Shown piece after piece: positions 42,957 to 52,521 of a stretch of DNA of 64,000 nt. The stretch spans positions 2,418,001 through 2,482,000 of the forward strand of contig NZ_AP028669.1 of NCBI RefSeq assembly GCF_041154485.1, in the 5' to 3' direction. The DNA comes from Variovorax sp. V93. GTDB lineage: Bacteria; Pseudomonadota; Gammaproteobacteria; Burkholderiales; Burkholderiaceae_C. Positions within the stretch are counted from its first letter, which is position 1, and each line of letters begins with the position of its first letter. A program made the position numbers and the translations under genes. The notes under the pieces were generated by a model that worked only from the letters and a program-made list of their open reading frames with translations, ran no database searches and was not told the DNA's origin.

Positions 42957-45551
42957 ATGAACGAAGGCCACCCCGTCCAGGCCCTGTGGTGCGACCCCGC
43001 CGGCGGCGTCGTCGCGCGTATCGCTGGCGCCATTGCGCAGCACGGGCTGCATGCGGCGCGCACCGTGGTGCTGGTGCCGTATGCGCAATTGATGGGTGTG
43101 GCCCACGGCATGTGGTCGCGCTGCGGCAGCCCGGGCTTCGCGCCGCGCTTCGAGACCACGCGCAACTGGGCGCGCAGCGCGGGCGGCTTCCTGCCCACGG
43201 GCTACGACATTGCTTTCGACATGGCGCGCGACCTGGTCACGGCCCAGGCGCTGCTGTCGCAGGCCGGCTTTGCCGCCGAACGCTTCGCGCTGGCCGGGCG
43301 TGTGGTCGAGTTGGCCTACCAGCTGGCGCCCCTGGCGGCGGCCGCGCTGCCCGGGGTACGCGGCAGCGAATGGGCGCAGCGCGCGGCCCAGGTGGCCGAT
43401 GCGGGCAGCGAGTCGGAATGGTTCCGCATCGAGAGCGCGCTGATCCGCGTCGCGATGGCCTGGGCCGCCAATTCGGGCTATGCCACCGACGTGCTGCTGC
43501 GCGACACGGTGCGTGCGCAGGTCGATGCGCTGATCGTGCTCGAAGGCTTCCAGGCCGATCCACTCACGCAGACACTCTGCAGCCTGTGGGGCGATCGCGC
43601 CATCCATCTCTCGCTGGTGCCCACAAGCCCTGCGGCCGCTACGGCAGCCGCGCATGTCGCCGCCGATCCGGAAGACGAAGCCGAACTGGCGGCCGCCTGC
43701 GTGCTGCGGCACCTGGCCGAAGGCCGCGCGCCGGTGGCACTGATCGCGACCGACCGGGCGCTCACGCGGCGCATCGGCGCGCAGCTGCAGGCGCAGGGTG
43801 TCACGGCGCACGACGAAACCGGCTGGAAGCTTTCCACCACGCGCGCCGCCGCCACCGTGATGAGCGCGCTGCGCGCCTGCGCGCACGACGCCGGCAGCGA
43901 CCAGGTGCTCGAATGGCTCAAGAGCGGCGCCGACGGCGATGCGCTCGCCGTCCAGGCGCTCGAATCCCGGCTGCGGCGCGAAGGCGTGCGCGAGTGGTCC
44001 GCCTGGTGCGGCCGGGCCGCGCGCAGCGAGAAGCCGCAGGACATCGCGCTGCTGCCGTTCACCGAAGCCATCGAAGGCCGCCGCATGGCCATGGCCCGCT
44101 CGAGGCCCCTGGCCGAATGGCTGCGCGCCGTGCGCGAACTGCTGGAGGCCGGGGAGCAATGGGAACCGCTCGCAGCCGACATGGCCGGCGCCAAGGTGAT
44201 CGGCGCCTTGTGGCTCGATGCCGATGTCCATGGCGAAGACGACGAATTTCCCGGCGGACGCCACACGCTGGCCGAGTTCACGGCCTGGGTGCGCGACGTG
44301 CTCGAAGATGCGAGCTTCGTGCCGCCCGCCGGCGGCGAGGCGCCGCAGGTGGTGGTGCTGCCGCTGCATCAATTGCTGGGCCGCGCGTTCGGCGCGGTGG
44401 TCATTCCCGGTTGCGACGACCGGCGCCTGCCCGCATCGCCCGAGCCGCCCGGCAATTGGAGCGCCGCGCAGCGCGCCGAACTGGGCCTGCCCGCGCGCGA
44501 GACGCTCGAGGCCGCGCAACGCTCTGCATGGGCCGCGGCCCTGTGCAATCCGAATTGCGAAGTGCTGTGGCGCCAGTCCGATGCGAGCGGCGAGCCGGTC
44601 CGCCCCAGCCCGCTGGTGCAGGCGCTGCAGCTCGACCACGCCCTGCAAATGATGGCGGACCCGCGCACGCCGCGCGAGGTGGCGCTGCAGCCGACCGCCT
44701 ACCCGACGCCGTCGGGGGCGCTGCTGCCATTGCGCAACATCTCCACCAGCGTCTACGAAGACCTGCGCCGCTGTCCCTACCGCTTCTTCGCGCTGCGGCA
44801 ACTGGGCCTGCGCAGCGCCGACGAGCTCGATGCCGAGGTCGACAAGCGCGACTTCGGCAACTGGCTGCATGCCGTGCTGGGCCATTTCCATGAGGCGCTG
44901 CAAGAGAAGCCAACCAGCGATGCCGCTGAGCGTGCAGCGTACATCAGCGCGGCGGCCGAGCGCGCCACGCGCGAGTTCGGACTGTCCGATGCCGAGTTCC
45001 TGCCGTTCGCGGCGGCATGGCCGGCGGTGCGCGACGGCTACCTCCAATGGCTTGCCGGGCACGAGGCGAGCGGCGCCGTGTTCGCTGAATCCGAACCCTG
45101 GATGGAACAGCCGCTGGGCAACCTGCAACTGGTCGGCCGGCTCGACCGCATCGACCGCATGCCGGACGGCCAGGCCTTCGTGATCGACTACAAGACCGAA
45201 TCGGCCGCGGTGACCAAGGAGCGCGTGAAGGATCCAACCGAGGACACGCAGCTCGCCTTCTATGCCGCGCTGGTGGCCGACGACACCTTGCGCGCGGCCT
45301 ACGTCAACGTCGGCGAGAAGTCGTCCGGCACGCAGACCGTCGAGCAGCCCGTGGTGGTGGAGGCGCGCGATGCGCTGGTGGCCGGCATCCTCGACGACTT
45401 CACCCGCATTGCCCAGGGCGCGGCGCTGCCGCCGCTGGGGGAGGGCGCAGTCTGCGACTACTGCGCGGCACGCGGGCTTTGCAGAAAAGATTTCTGGGAG
45501 ATCGAACAGCCTGTACTTTCGTCTCCGACCGAGGGAGGGCCTGCGAAATGA
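42957..45551 (+). CDS. addB: AddB-like PD-(D/E)XK nuclease subunit
   Basis: This encodes 864 residues. The first 600 are helicase-like but without an obvious Walker A, as in AddB. The C-terminus holds a RecB-type nuclease: VGRLDRIDRMPDGQAFVIDYKTE (quoted as VGRLDRIDRM and AFVIDYKTE), with D and the DxK pair. Four cysteines, one in LRRCPYRFF and three in VCDYCAARGLCRKDFW, match the AddB iron-sulfur clamp that staples the nuclease domain. With AddA it resects double-strand breaks. Its stop overlaps the addA start (ATGA). Confidence 0.88.
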   Translation: MNEGHPVQALWCDPAGGVVARIAGAIAQHGLHAARTVVLVPYAQLMGVAHGMWSRCGSPGFAPRFETTRNWARSAGGFLPTGYDIAFDMARDLVTAQALLSQAGFAAERFALAGRVVELAYQLAPLAAAALPGVRGSEWAQRAAQVADAGSESEWFRIESALIRVAMAWAANSGYATDVLLRDTVRAQVDALIVLEGFQADPLTQTLCSLWGDRAIHLSLVPTSPAAATAAAHVAADPEDEAELAAACVLRHLAEGRAPVALIATDRALTRRIGAQLQAQGVTAHDETGWKLSTTRAAATVMSALRACAHDAGSDQVLEWLKSGADGDALAVQALESRLRREGVREWSAWCGRAARSEKPQDIALLPFTEAIEGRRMAMARSRPLAEWLRAVRELLEAGEQWEPLAADMAGAKVIGALWLDADVHGEDDEFPGGRHTLAEFTAWVRDVLEDASFVPPAGGEAPQVVVLPLHQLLGRAFGAVVIPGCDDRRLPASPEPPGNWSAAQRAELGLPARETLEAAQRSAWAAALCNPNCEVLWRQSDASGEPVRPSPLVQALQLDHALQMMADPRTPREVALQPTAYPTPSGALLPLRNISTSVYEDLRRCPYRFFALRQLGLRSADELDAEVDKRDFGNWLHAVLGHFHEALQEKPTSDAAERAAYISAAAERATREFGLSDAEFLPFAAAWPAVRDGYLQWLAGHEASGAVFAESEPWMEQPLGNLQLVGRLDRIDRMPDGQAFVIDYKTESAAVTKERVKDPTEDTQLAFYAALVADDTLRAAYVNVGEKSSGTQTVEQPVVVEARDALVAGILDDFTRIAQGAALPPLGEGAVCDYCAARGLCRKDFWEIEQPVLSSPTEGGPAK

Positions 45552-48500
45552 ACGGCGCCGCCTACGAACACAACGGCCGGCACGTCACGCGCGAGGCCTT
45601 CTACACCGTCGCCTGCGATCCGCGTCGCTCGGTGGCCGTCGAAGCCTGCGCCGGCGCGGGCAAGACCTGGATGCTGGTGTCGCGCATCCTGCGTGCGCTG
45701 CTCGAGGAAGGCGAATCCGCCTGCGAGCCGCACGAGATCCTGGCCATCACCTTCACCAAGAAGGCCGCCGGCGAAATGCGCGAGCGGCTCGACCAATGGC
45801 TCGAGCAGTTCGCCGAGCGCAGCCCCGAGGAGCTGGTGCGCGAACTCGTGATCCGCGGCGTCGAGCCCGATGCCGCGCTGGCCGCCGTGCCGCGCCTGCA
45901 AGGCCTCTACAGGCGCCTGCTCGAAGGCGGCCGGCCGGTGCAGTTCCGCACCTTCCACGCCTGGTTCGCGGGCCTGCTGCGCAACGCGCCGCTGGCGGTG
46001 CTGCGCGAGCTCGGCCTGCCCGCGAACTACGAGCTGCTCGAGGACGATGCCGAGGCGCGCTCGCGCACCTGGCGCCCCTTCTTCGAAGCGGTGACGGCCG
46101 ACAAGGAGGCGCTGGCCGACTACTACGCCGTCGTCGCCACCTATGGCCGGTCGCAGACCGCCAAGGCCCTGGGCGAAGCGCTCACGCGCCGGGTCGAGTT
46201 CTCGCTGTCCGACCCGGTGTCGGCGGTGCAGCATTTCAGCGCGCTTCATCCCTCGCTCGAGGGACTGGACGAACCGACCGGCGCATTGCGCGGGGAGCAG
46301 GTTCGGCGCCGCTGGCTCGACCGTGCCGCCGCACTCGGCCGCGAAGCCAACAAGACGCCGCAGAAAGCGGCCGAGGCGATCATCGACGTGTTCGGCAATG
46401 GCGAACCGCCGCAGGAGTCGCTCCCTGCCGCGCTCGCGCACCTGCGCAAGAACTTCTTCGTCGCCACCGAAGACCGGCTCAACAAGAACCTGCAGAAATA
46501 CCCCGCCGCACAAGAAGCCGAGGCCGAGCTCCAGACTCTGTGCGCCGCGCAGGCCCAGCATGCGGCCTGGCTCTACCAGCAGCGCATGACGCGCCTCACG
46601 CGCCTTCTGATCTCCGCCTTCGCCGAGGTCAAGCGTGCCCACGGCTGGGTCGACATGAACGACGTCGAACAGGCCGCGCAATTGCTGCTGGGCCAGTCGG
46701 CGCTGTCGGGCTGGGTGCAGGAGCGGCTCGATGCGCGCATCGCGCACCTGCTGATCGACGAGTTCCAGGACACCAATCCGCTGCAGTGGCAGGCGCTCTA
46801 CGGCTGGCTCAGCGCCTACACCGGCGCGGGCGGCAAGGCGCCGCGCGTCTTCATCGTGGGCGACCCGAAGCAGAGCATCTACCGCTTCCGCCGCGCCGAG
46901 CCGCAGGTCTTCATCGCCGCGAAGAGATTCGTGCGCGAAGGGCTGGGCGGCGAGCTGCTCAATTGCGACCACACCCACCGCAACGCGCGCGCGGTGGTCG
47001 GCCTGGTCAACCAGTCCATGCTGGCCGCGCAGGACGCCGGCGAGTTCGACGGCTACCGCGCGCACACCACCGAGCGCAGCGACGCGGGCGATCTGCTCAA
47101 GCTCCCGCCCATCGACCGCGGCGCCCTCGATACCACAGCCGAGGCCGCGCCCGCGGACGACGGCATGCTGCACTGGCGCGACAGCCTCGTCACGCCGCGG
47201 GTGCTGCCCGAAGAGCAGTTGCTGCAAAAGGAATGCGAGCAGGCCGCGCGCTGGGTCGCGCAGCGCATTGCCGACGGCACGCCGCCGCGCCAGATCATGG
47301 TGCTGGCGCGCCGCCGCAACCGGCTGTCCGCCATGCAGGACGCGCTGCGCCAGCGCCACATTCCCGTGCAGCAGCCCGAGAAGAACGAACTGCACGACGC
47401 CCCCGAAGTGCAGGACGTGGTGGCGTTGATCGATGCGCTGGTGTCGCCCGCGCACGACCTTTCTCTGGCGCGCGCGCTCAAGTCGCCGCTCTTCGGCATC
47501 AGCGACGAGGCGCTGGTGCAGCTGGCGCTGCGCCAGCGCGAGCACTCCTCTTCAAGCTGGTTCGCGCTGATCCAGAAAGGCGAGGGCCTGCCGGCGGAAC
47601 TGGCCGAGGCCGGCGTCAGGCTCAGGCAGTGGCAGCGCTGGCTCGCCGCATTGCCGCCGCACGATGCGCTCAGTGCGATCTTTCACGATGGCGACGTGCT
47701 GGCCAGGTTCGGCGCCGCCATGCCTTCGGCCATGCGCCAGAGCGCGCTGGCCAATCTGCGCGGGTTGCTGGCGGCTTCGCTCGAGATCGAGGGCGCGCGC
47801 TTTGCCACGCCCTATGCGCTGGTGCGTGCGCTGCGCGCCGGCGGCGTCAGGGCGCCTTCCGTCGCCGTGCCCGATGCGGTGCAACTGCTCACCGTGCACG
47901 GTGCCAAGGGCCTGGAAGCCGACACCGTGCTCATGCTCGACTGCGACGCGCCGCCGCCGCGCGCCCAGACCATGGGCGTGCTGGTTGAATGGAAGGGCAG
48001 CGACAGCGCGCCCACGCGCTTCGTGTTCCTGGCAAGCGAAAAAACGCCGCCGGGTTGCGCGGCCACCCTGCTCGAGGAAGAACAGCGCGCGCGCCATCGC
48101 GAGGAGCTCAACGGCCTCTACGTCGCGACCACGCGGGCGCGCGAGCGCCTCGTGCTGTCGTCGGTGCAGCCGGCCCGGGCCAACGAGGGCAGCTGGTGGT
48201 CGCGGCTCGAATCGATGTGCGAGCCCGTTGAAGCCGACGAGCCGCTGCTCGCGCTGCCCGTGGAGACCGGGGCCGGAAATTTCTCGATGAAGAAGATGCC
48301 CGTCCTCGCATCTGCGGCCAAGGAAGCACCGGCCACCAGGCAAGCCGCAGGCGCTACCGTCGATGCGCGGGCTGCGGCCTTCGGCCAGGCGATGCACCGG
48401 CTGCTCGAATGGGCCCTTCCGGGCGAGGCACTGCCGCCCGCGCACGTGCGCGCCGCGGCCCGCGAATTCATGCTCGACGCGCAACAGGCGCGCGGCGCTG

Positions 48501-48811
48501 CAGTGCTGGCCGAGCGCATCCGCGCGGGCGCCGGCGCCTGGGCGTGGGATGAGCGCATGATCGACTGGCACGGCAACGAAGTGACGCTGGTCCACGAAGG
48601 CGAGACGCTGCGCATCGACCGCCTGGTGCGCGAGCGCGCCAGCGGTGCCTGGTGGATCCTCGACTACAAATCCGCTACGCGCCCCGAACGGGACGCGGAA
48701 TTGATCGCACAGATGCAGCGCTACCGCGCGGCCGTGCAACATGCCTATCCCGGTGCCTTGGTGCGCGCCGCGTTCCTGACCGGGCAGGGCGAACTGGTAA
48801 CTCTCGAATGA
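45548..48811 (+). CDS. addA: AddA-like helicase-nuclease (UvrD family)
   Basis: This encodes 1087 residues. Walker A is VEACAGAGKTWMLVSRI, motif Ia follows at AITFTKKAAGEMRER, motif II is LLIDEFQDTNPLQW, and motif VI lies near YVATTRARERLVL. A C-terminal RecB-type nuclease has LRIDRLVRERASG and WWILDYKSA. It is the motor and second nuclease of the AddAB complex, replacing RecBCD. It is coupled upstream to addB and downstream to a flavoprotein gene, both by ATGA. Confidence 0.92.
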   Translation: MNGAAYEHNGRHVTREAFYTVACDPRRSVAVEACAGAGKTWMLVSRILRALLEEGESACEPHEILAITFTKKAAGEMRERLDQWLEQFAERSPEELVRELVIRGVEPDAALAAVPRLQGLYRRLLEGGRPVQFRTFHAWFAGLLRNAPLAVLRELGLPANYELLEDDAEARSRTWRPFFEAVTADKEALADYYAVVATYGRSQTAKALGEALTRRVEFSLSDPVSAVQHFSALHPSLEGLDEPTGALRGEQVRRRWLDRAAALGREANKTPQKAAEAIIDVFGNGEPPQESLPAALAHLRKNFFVATEDRLNKNLQKYPAAQEAEAELQTLCAAQAQHAAWLYQQRMTRLTRLLISAFAEVKRAHGWVDMNDVEQAAQLLLGQSALSGWVQERLDARIAHLLIDEFQDTNPLQWQALYGWLSAYTGAGGKAPRVFIVGDPKQSIYRFRRAEPQVFIAAKRFVREGLGGELLNCDHTHRNARAVVGLVNQSMLAAQDAGEFDGYRAHTTERSDAGDLLKLPPIDRGALDTTAEAAPADDGMLHWRDSLVTPRVLPEEQLLQKECEQAARWVAQRIADGTPPRQIMVLARRRNRLSAMQDALRQRHIPVQQPEKNELHDAPEVQDVVALIDALVSPAHDLSLARALKSPLFGISDEALVQLALRQREHSSSSWFALIQKGEGLPAELAEAGVRLRQWQRWLAALPPHDALSAIFHDGDVLARFGAAMPSAMRQSALANLRGLLAASLEIEGARFATPYALVRALRAGGVRAPSVAVPDAVQLLTVHGAKGLEADTVLMLDCDAPPPRAQTMGVLVEWKGSDSAPTRFVFLASEKTPPGCAATLLEEEQRARHREELNGLYVATTRARERLVLSSVQPARANEGSWWSRLESMCEPVEADEPLLALPVETGAGNFSMKKMPVLASAAKEAPATRQAAGATVDARAAAFGQAMHRLLEWALPGEALPPAHVRAAAREFMLDAQQARGAAVLAERIRAGAGAWAWDERMIDWHGNEVTLVHEGETLRIDRLVRERASGAWWILDYKSATRPERDAELIAQMQRYRAAVQHAYPGALVRAAFLTGQGELVTLE

Positions 48812-50046
48812 CTCTTTCCCAAACCGTCGCCGTGATCGGCGGCGGACCGGCCGGCCTGATGGCGGCCGAAGTCCTGAGCGCGTCCGGCGTGCAGGTGCAC
48901 GTCTACGACGCCATGCCCTCGGTGGGCCGCAAGTTCCTGCTGGCCGGCCGCGGCGGGATGAACCTTACGCACTCGGAGCCCTTCGACCTGTTCATGAGCC
49001 GCTTCGGCGAGCGCCGTGCGCAGCTCGAACCGATGCTCGCGCGCTTCGGTCCGCAGCAGGTGCGTGAATGGGCGGCCGGCCTCGGCATCGAGACCTTCGT
49101 CGGCACCTCGGGCCGCGTGTTTCCGACCGACATGAAGGCCGCCCCGCTGCTGCGCGCCTGGCTGCACCGGTTGCGCGCGGCGGGCGTGCAGTTCCATATG
49201 CGCCACCGCTGGCTCGGTGACGCATCGCCCGACACCGCCTCGCTGCGCTTCGCCACTCCGACGGGCGAGGCCATCGCGAAGGCCGATGCGGTGGTGCTCG
49301 CCCTGGGTGGTGCGAGCTGGGCGCGGCTGGGCTCGGATGGGGCGTGGGCGCCGTGGCTGCAGGCGCGCGGGATCGACGTCGCGCCGCTGCTGCCTGCCAA
49401 CTGCGGTTTCGACGGGACAGGGTGGAGCGAACATTTCGCGAGCCGTTTCGCGGGCCAGCCCTTCAAGTCGGTTGCGATTGCGTTCACCGACAGCCAGGGG
49501 CGTCGCTTTGCGCGCAAGGGCGAATTCGTGGCAACCGCGACCGGCATCGAAGGCAGCCTGATCTATGCGGCATCGGCCTTGCTGCGCGACGAGATCGCCG
49601 CGCACGGCAGCGCGACGCTGCTCCTCGATCTGCTGCCCGACCGCAGCGCCGAGCAGGTGCTGGCCGCTGTGAAGCATCCGCGCGGCGCCCGCTCGCTCAG
49701 CAGCCATCTGAAGAGCCGGCTCGGGCTGGAAGGCATCAAGGCCGGCGTGCTGCACGAGGCGCTCAGCCGCGAAGCCATGCAAGACCCCGTGCAGCTGGCG
49801 GCAACGATCAAGGCCGTGCCGCTGCGGCTGGTCGCGACCCGGCCCATCGACGAAGCCATCAGCACCGCAGGCGGCGTGCGCTTCGAGGCGCTCGACGAAC
49901 GGCTCATGGCCAGCGCGGCGCCGGGCGTGTTCGTGGCAGGAGAAATGCTCGACTGGGAGGCGCCGACCGGCGGCTACCTGCTGACAGCCTCGATGGCCAG
50001 CGGGGCGGCTGCGGCGCGCGGCGCGATCGAGCGGCTGGGTCTTTGA
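48808..50046 (+). CDS. HI0933/BaiN-like FAD-dependent flavoprotein
   Basis: This encodes 412 residues, starting within the addA stop. The FAD motif is VIGGGPAGLMAAEVL, followed by GRKFLLAGRGGMNLTH, typical of the HI0933/YhiN family. Near the C-terminus is ISTAGGVRFEALDERLMA and an EMLDWEAPTGGYLL block. Members are flavoproteins of mostly unknown role (BaiN reduces bile acids). Its link with addAB is positional only. Confidence 0.88.
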   Translation: MTLSQTVAVIGGGPAGLMAAEVLSASGVQVHVYDAMPSVGRKFLLAGRGGMNLTHSEPFDLFMSRFGERRAQLEPMLARFGPQQVREWAAGLGIETFVGTSGRVFPTDMKAAPLLRAWLHRLRAAGVQFHMRHRWLGDASPDTASLRFATPTGEAIAKADAVVLALGGASWARLGSDGAWAPWLQARGIDVAPLLPANCGFDGTGWSEHFASRFAGQPFKSVAIAFTDSQGRRFARKGEFVATATGIEGSLIYAASALLRDEIAAHGSATLLLDLLPDRSAEQVLAAVKHPRGARSLSSHLKSRLGLEGIKAGVLHEALSREAMQDPVQLAATIKAVPLRLVATRPIDEAISTAGGVRFEALDERLMASAAPGVFVAGEMLDWEAPTGGYLLTASMASGAAAARGAIERLGL

Positions 50047-50127
50047 GGGTATAACTGAATACTTTTGTATTGTTTATTGCGCGCACAAGGAATAAGCTGC
50101 AACCAGACAAAAAATAAAGGAGCAGCG

Positions 50128-52041
50128 ATGACCAGCGTTCCATCGCCGCGCGCCGCGCGCGGGCTTGCTTATGCATCCCTGGTGTTCCTGGTTTGGTCCG
50201 GCGGTGACGCAGGAAGCGGCGCCCGCGCGCAGGGCGCGAATCCGACGCTGGCGGGCACGTCCGCATCGGCAAGCAAGCCGGTGCCGCCAGACGGACAGCC
50301 GGCCTCCCTCACCAGTCCGTCCCCCGGCACCAAGTTCGCCAGCCGCAGCGCGACCTTCGTCTGGACCAACACGGGTGCCAACCAGTACGGCTTGACGATC
50401 CTGTCGGCCTCTTCGGCGACACCCGTGGTGGACACATCGACCAGCGCGACAACGCTGACGGTGACAAACCTTCCCATAGACGGCGCGGGACTCGTGGTCC
50501 GGCTGCGCTCCCGATTCAAGGGAAAGTGGCTGCCGGCCAACGAGTACCTGTTCACGGCGGCCGGCTACACCGCGGCGCAATCGACCGCCGCAGTGAAGCC
50601 CTGGTCCGATCCGATCGCATTGCCGCTCGTGCCCGCGTCGGCCGCGAACCTGCCGGACGGCAAGCTGCTGCTGTGGGCTGCCCGCTCGCCCAACAGCTTC
50701 AGCACGAGCAGCAGCGAGGCCTACACCTACACCACGGTGTTCGATCCTGTCACGCGAAGCTCCAGCCCGTTGTCGATCACGGCGACCGGCCACCAGATGT
50801 TCTGCCCCGGCCTGAGCATGCTGGCCGATGGCAGCGTGCTGGTCAGCGGCGGCAGCGATGCGACCAAGACCTCGATCTACGACCCGGCGCTGGGCGGCTG
50901 GGCGGCGGGGGCGCAACTCGGTATCGCACGTGCCTACCAGGCGAGCACGACGATGTCCGACGGCTCTGTGTTCACAGTCGGCGGGTCGTGGAACGGCGGG
51001 CAGGGCGGCAAGTACGGCGAGGTGTGGTCGGCCGCCACCAGGACCTGGCGCACGCTGTCCGGCGTACCGGCCAACATGCCCGATGCGAGCAATGTCGCGA
51101 ACCCGCCGCTGGCCGGCCCGGACGCGGCCGGGGTCTACCGGGGCGACAACCACATGTGGCTGTTCGGCGCCGCCGACGGCTGGGTATTCCACGCCGGTCC
51201 CGCGGCGGCAATGCATTGGATCGACACACGCGGCAGCGGCGCGATCCTGCAGGCCGGTCCACGCAGCGACGACCCCTATGCCATGACCGCCAGCGCCGTG
51301 ATGTACGACATCGGCAAGATCCTCAAGCTCGGCGGCGCGCCCAACCACGACAGCGGCGACGCCTTCAAGACCGCCTACATCATCGACATCAGCGCGGGCG
51401 CGCCGACGGCACCCACGGTGCGCAAGCTCTCGCCGATGGCCTATGGCCGAACCTTTGTCAACAGCGTGGTGCTGCCTAACGGCGAGGTGTTCGTGATAGG
51501 CGGGCAGACGCAGCCCGTTCCGTTTTCCGACTCCTACAGCGTGCTGGCCGCCGAGCTGTGGAGCCCGGGGCTGGAGAGCTTCATCACGGTGCCGCCGATG
51601 CAGAAACCGCGCAACTATCACAGCGTGGCCCTGCTGCTGCCGGACGGACGCGTGCTGGCGGGCGGCGGCGGGCTGTGCGACTGCGTGGGCGACCACCCTG
51701 ATGCGGAGATCTACACGCCACCGTACCTGCTGACGAGCGACGGTTCGCCCGCCTCCCGCCCGGCCATCACGGCCGCGCCGGCCAGCGCCACATGGGGGAG
51801 CCAGATCGCCGTGGCGACCGACCGTGCGGCGGCCCACTTTGCGCTGGTGCGCATGGCATCGGCCACTCATTCGGTCAACACCGACCAGCGCCGCATCCCG
51901 TTGGCGTTCACGGGCACGGCAGGCAACTACCAGTTGGGCATTCCGGCCGACCGCGGCACGGTGCTGCCGGGCAACTACATGCTGTTCGCGCTCGACAGCA
52001 GTGGCGTGCCGAGCGTGGCGCGGACCATCAACATCCGGTAG
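50128..52041 (+). CDS. Galactose-oxidase-like copper radical oxidase
   Basis: This encodes 637 residues from the ATG at 50128 (AAGGAG upstream). A signal peptide (to about residue 35, ARAQ) is followed by a small beta domain, a Kelch propeller and a C-terminal E-set (DUF1929) domain. All residues of the galactose oxidase centre line up in order: C226 (MFCPGLSM) and Y270 (RAYQAST) for the thioether-linked radical cofactor, W288 stacking over it (GGSWNGG), then copper ligands Y497 and H498 (RNYHSVALLL) and H581 (SATHSVNTDQRR). It should oxidise a primary alcohol or aldehyde outside the cytoplasm with O2, giving H2O2. The substrate is unknown. Cytochrome and SCO genes follow. Confidence 0.85.
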   Translation: MTSVPSPRAARGLAYASLVFLVWSGGDAGSGARAQGANPTLAGTSASASKPVPPDGQPASLTSPSPGTKFASRSATFVWTNTGANQYGLTILSASSATPVVDTSTSATTLTVTNLPIDGAGLVVRLRSRFKGKWLPANEYLFTAAGYTAAQSTAAVKPWSDPIALPLVPASAANLPDGKLLLWAARSPNSFSTSSSEAYTYTTVFDPVTRSSSPLSITATGHQMFCPGLSMLADGSVLVSGGSDATKTSIYDPALGGWAAGAQLGIARAYQASTTMSDGSVFTVGGSWNGGQGGKYGEVWSAATRTWRTLSGVPANMPDASNVANPPLAGPDAAGVYRGDNHMWLFGAADGWVFHAGPAAAMHWIDTRGSGAILQAGPRSDDPYAMTASAVMYDIGKILKLGGAPNHDSGDAFKTAYIIDISAGAPTAPTVRKLSPMAYGRTFVNSVVLPNGEVFVIGGQTQPVPFSDSYSVLAAELWSPGLESFITVPPMQKPRNYHSVALLLPDGRVLAGGGGLCDCVGDHPDAEIYTPPYLLTSDGSPASRPAITAAPASATWGSQIAVATDRAAAHFALVRMASATHSVNTDQRRIPLAFTGTAGNYQLGIPADRGTVLPGNYMLFALDSSGVPSVARTINIR

Positions 52042-52047
52042 CGGCCG

Positions 52048-52521
52048 GTGCGCTTCGCGAAGCCGAGGCCGTCGATGATGATGCTGGCGCTGGCCTTCGG
52101 AACCGCACTGGCTGTTGGCCCGGCGTGGTCCGAAGAGCCTGAAGCGGCCGTGCCTTCCTCGGTGGCGCGCGGCGTGCGCCTGTTCGATGGCGCCGAGCCG
52201 CTCGCCGGCACACTGTCCGGCCACAACGCGCCGCTGCCGAGTGCAGCGACGCGCTGCATCCAATGCCATGCGGGGCCCGGCAGGTCCGCCGCCGCGGTCC
52301 CCGGATTCGCGCCGCCGCTCGACCGGCGCCAGTTGCGCGAAACCCTCCCGCGGCGCGGCGGCCCGCCCGTCGCGTACGAGCGCGCATCCTTCTGCCGCAC
52401 GCTGCGCACCGGCGTCGACCCGGCCCACGTCACGCTGCCCCGAGCCATGCCGCGCTTCGATGCCGACGATGGCCAGTGCGCGGCGTTGTGGGACTACCTG
52501 ACGCAGGCTCCCTCCGAATGA
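52048..52521 (+). CDS. c-type cytochrome, monohaem
   Basis: This encodes 157 residues from a GTG at 52048, chosen because it gives the signal peptide a basic start (MRFAKPRPS); an ATG at 52075 is an alternative. After a signal peptide ending near AWSEE, the haem site is C70-I-Q-C73-H74 (TRCIQCHAG). A later MPRF may give the axial methionine. Two extra Cys occur (SFCRTL, GQCAAL). It starts 6 bp after the oxidase gene and overlaps the next start by ATGA. It probably carries electrons in the periplasm. Confidence 0.8.
   Translation: MRFAKPRPSMMMLALAFGTALAVGPAWSEEPEAAVPSSVARGVRLFDGAEPLAGTLSGHNAPLPSAATRCIQCHAGPGRSAAAVPGFAPPLDRRQLRETLPRRGGPPVAYERASFCRTLRTGVDPAHVTLPRAMPRFDADDGQCAALWDYLTQAPSE

Noticed and set aside
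42783..45128. A 781-codon minus-strand open frame opposite addB
   Set aside because: No motifs, Arg/Gly/Ala-rich; addB on the other strand has clear nuclease and iron-sulfur motifs.
45262..47988. A 908-codon frame overlapping the addB end and addA
   Set aside because: It is out of frame with both genes and Arg/Ala-rich; addA motifs are all in the other frame.
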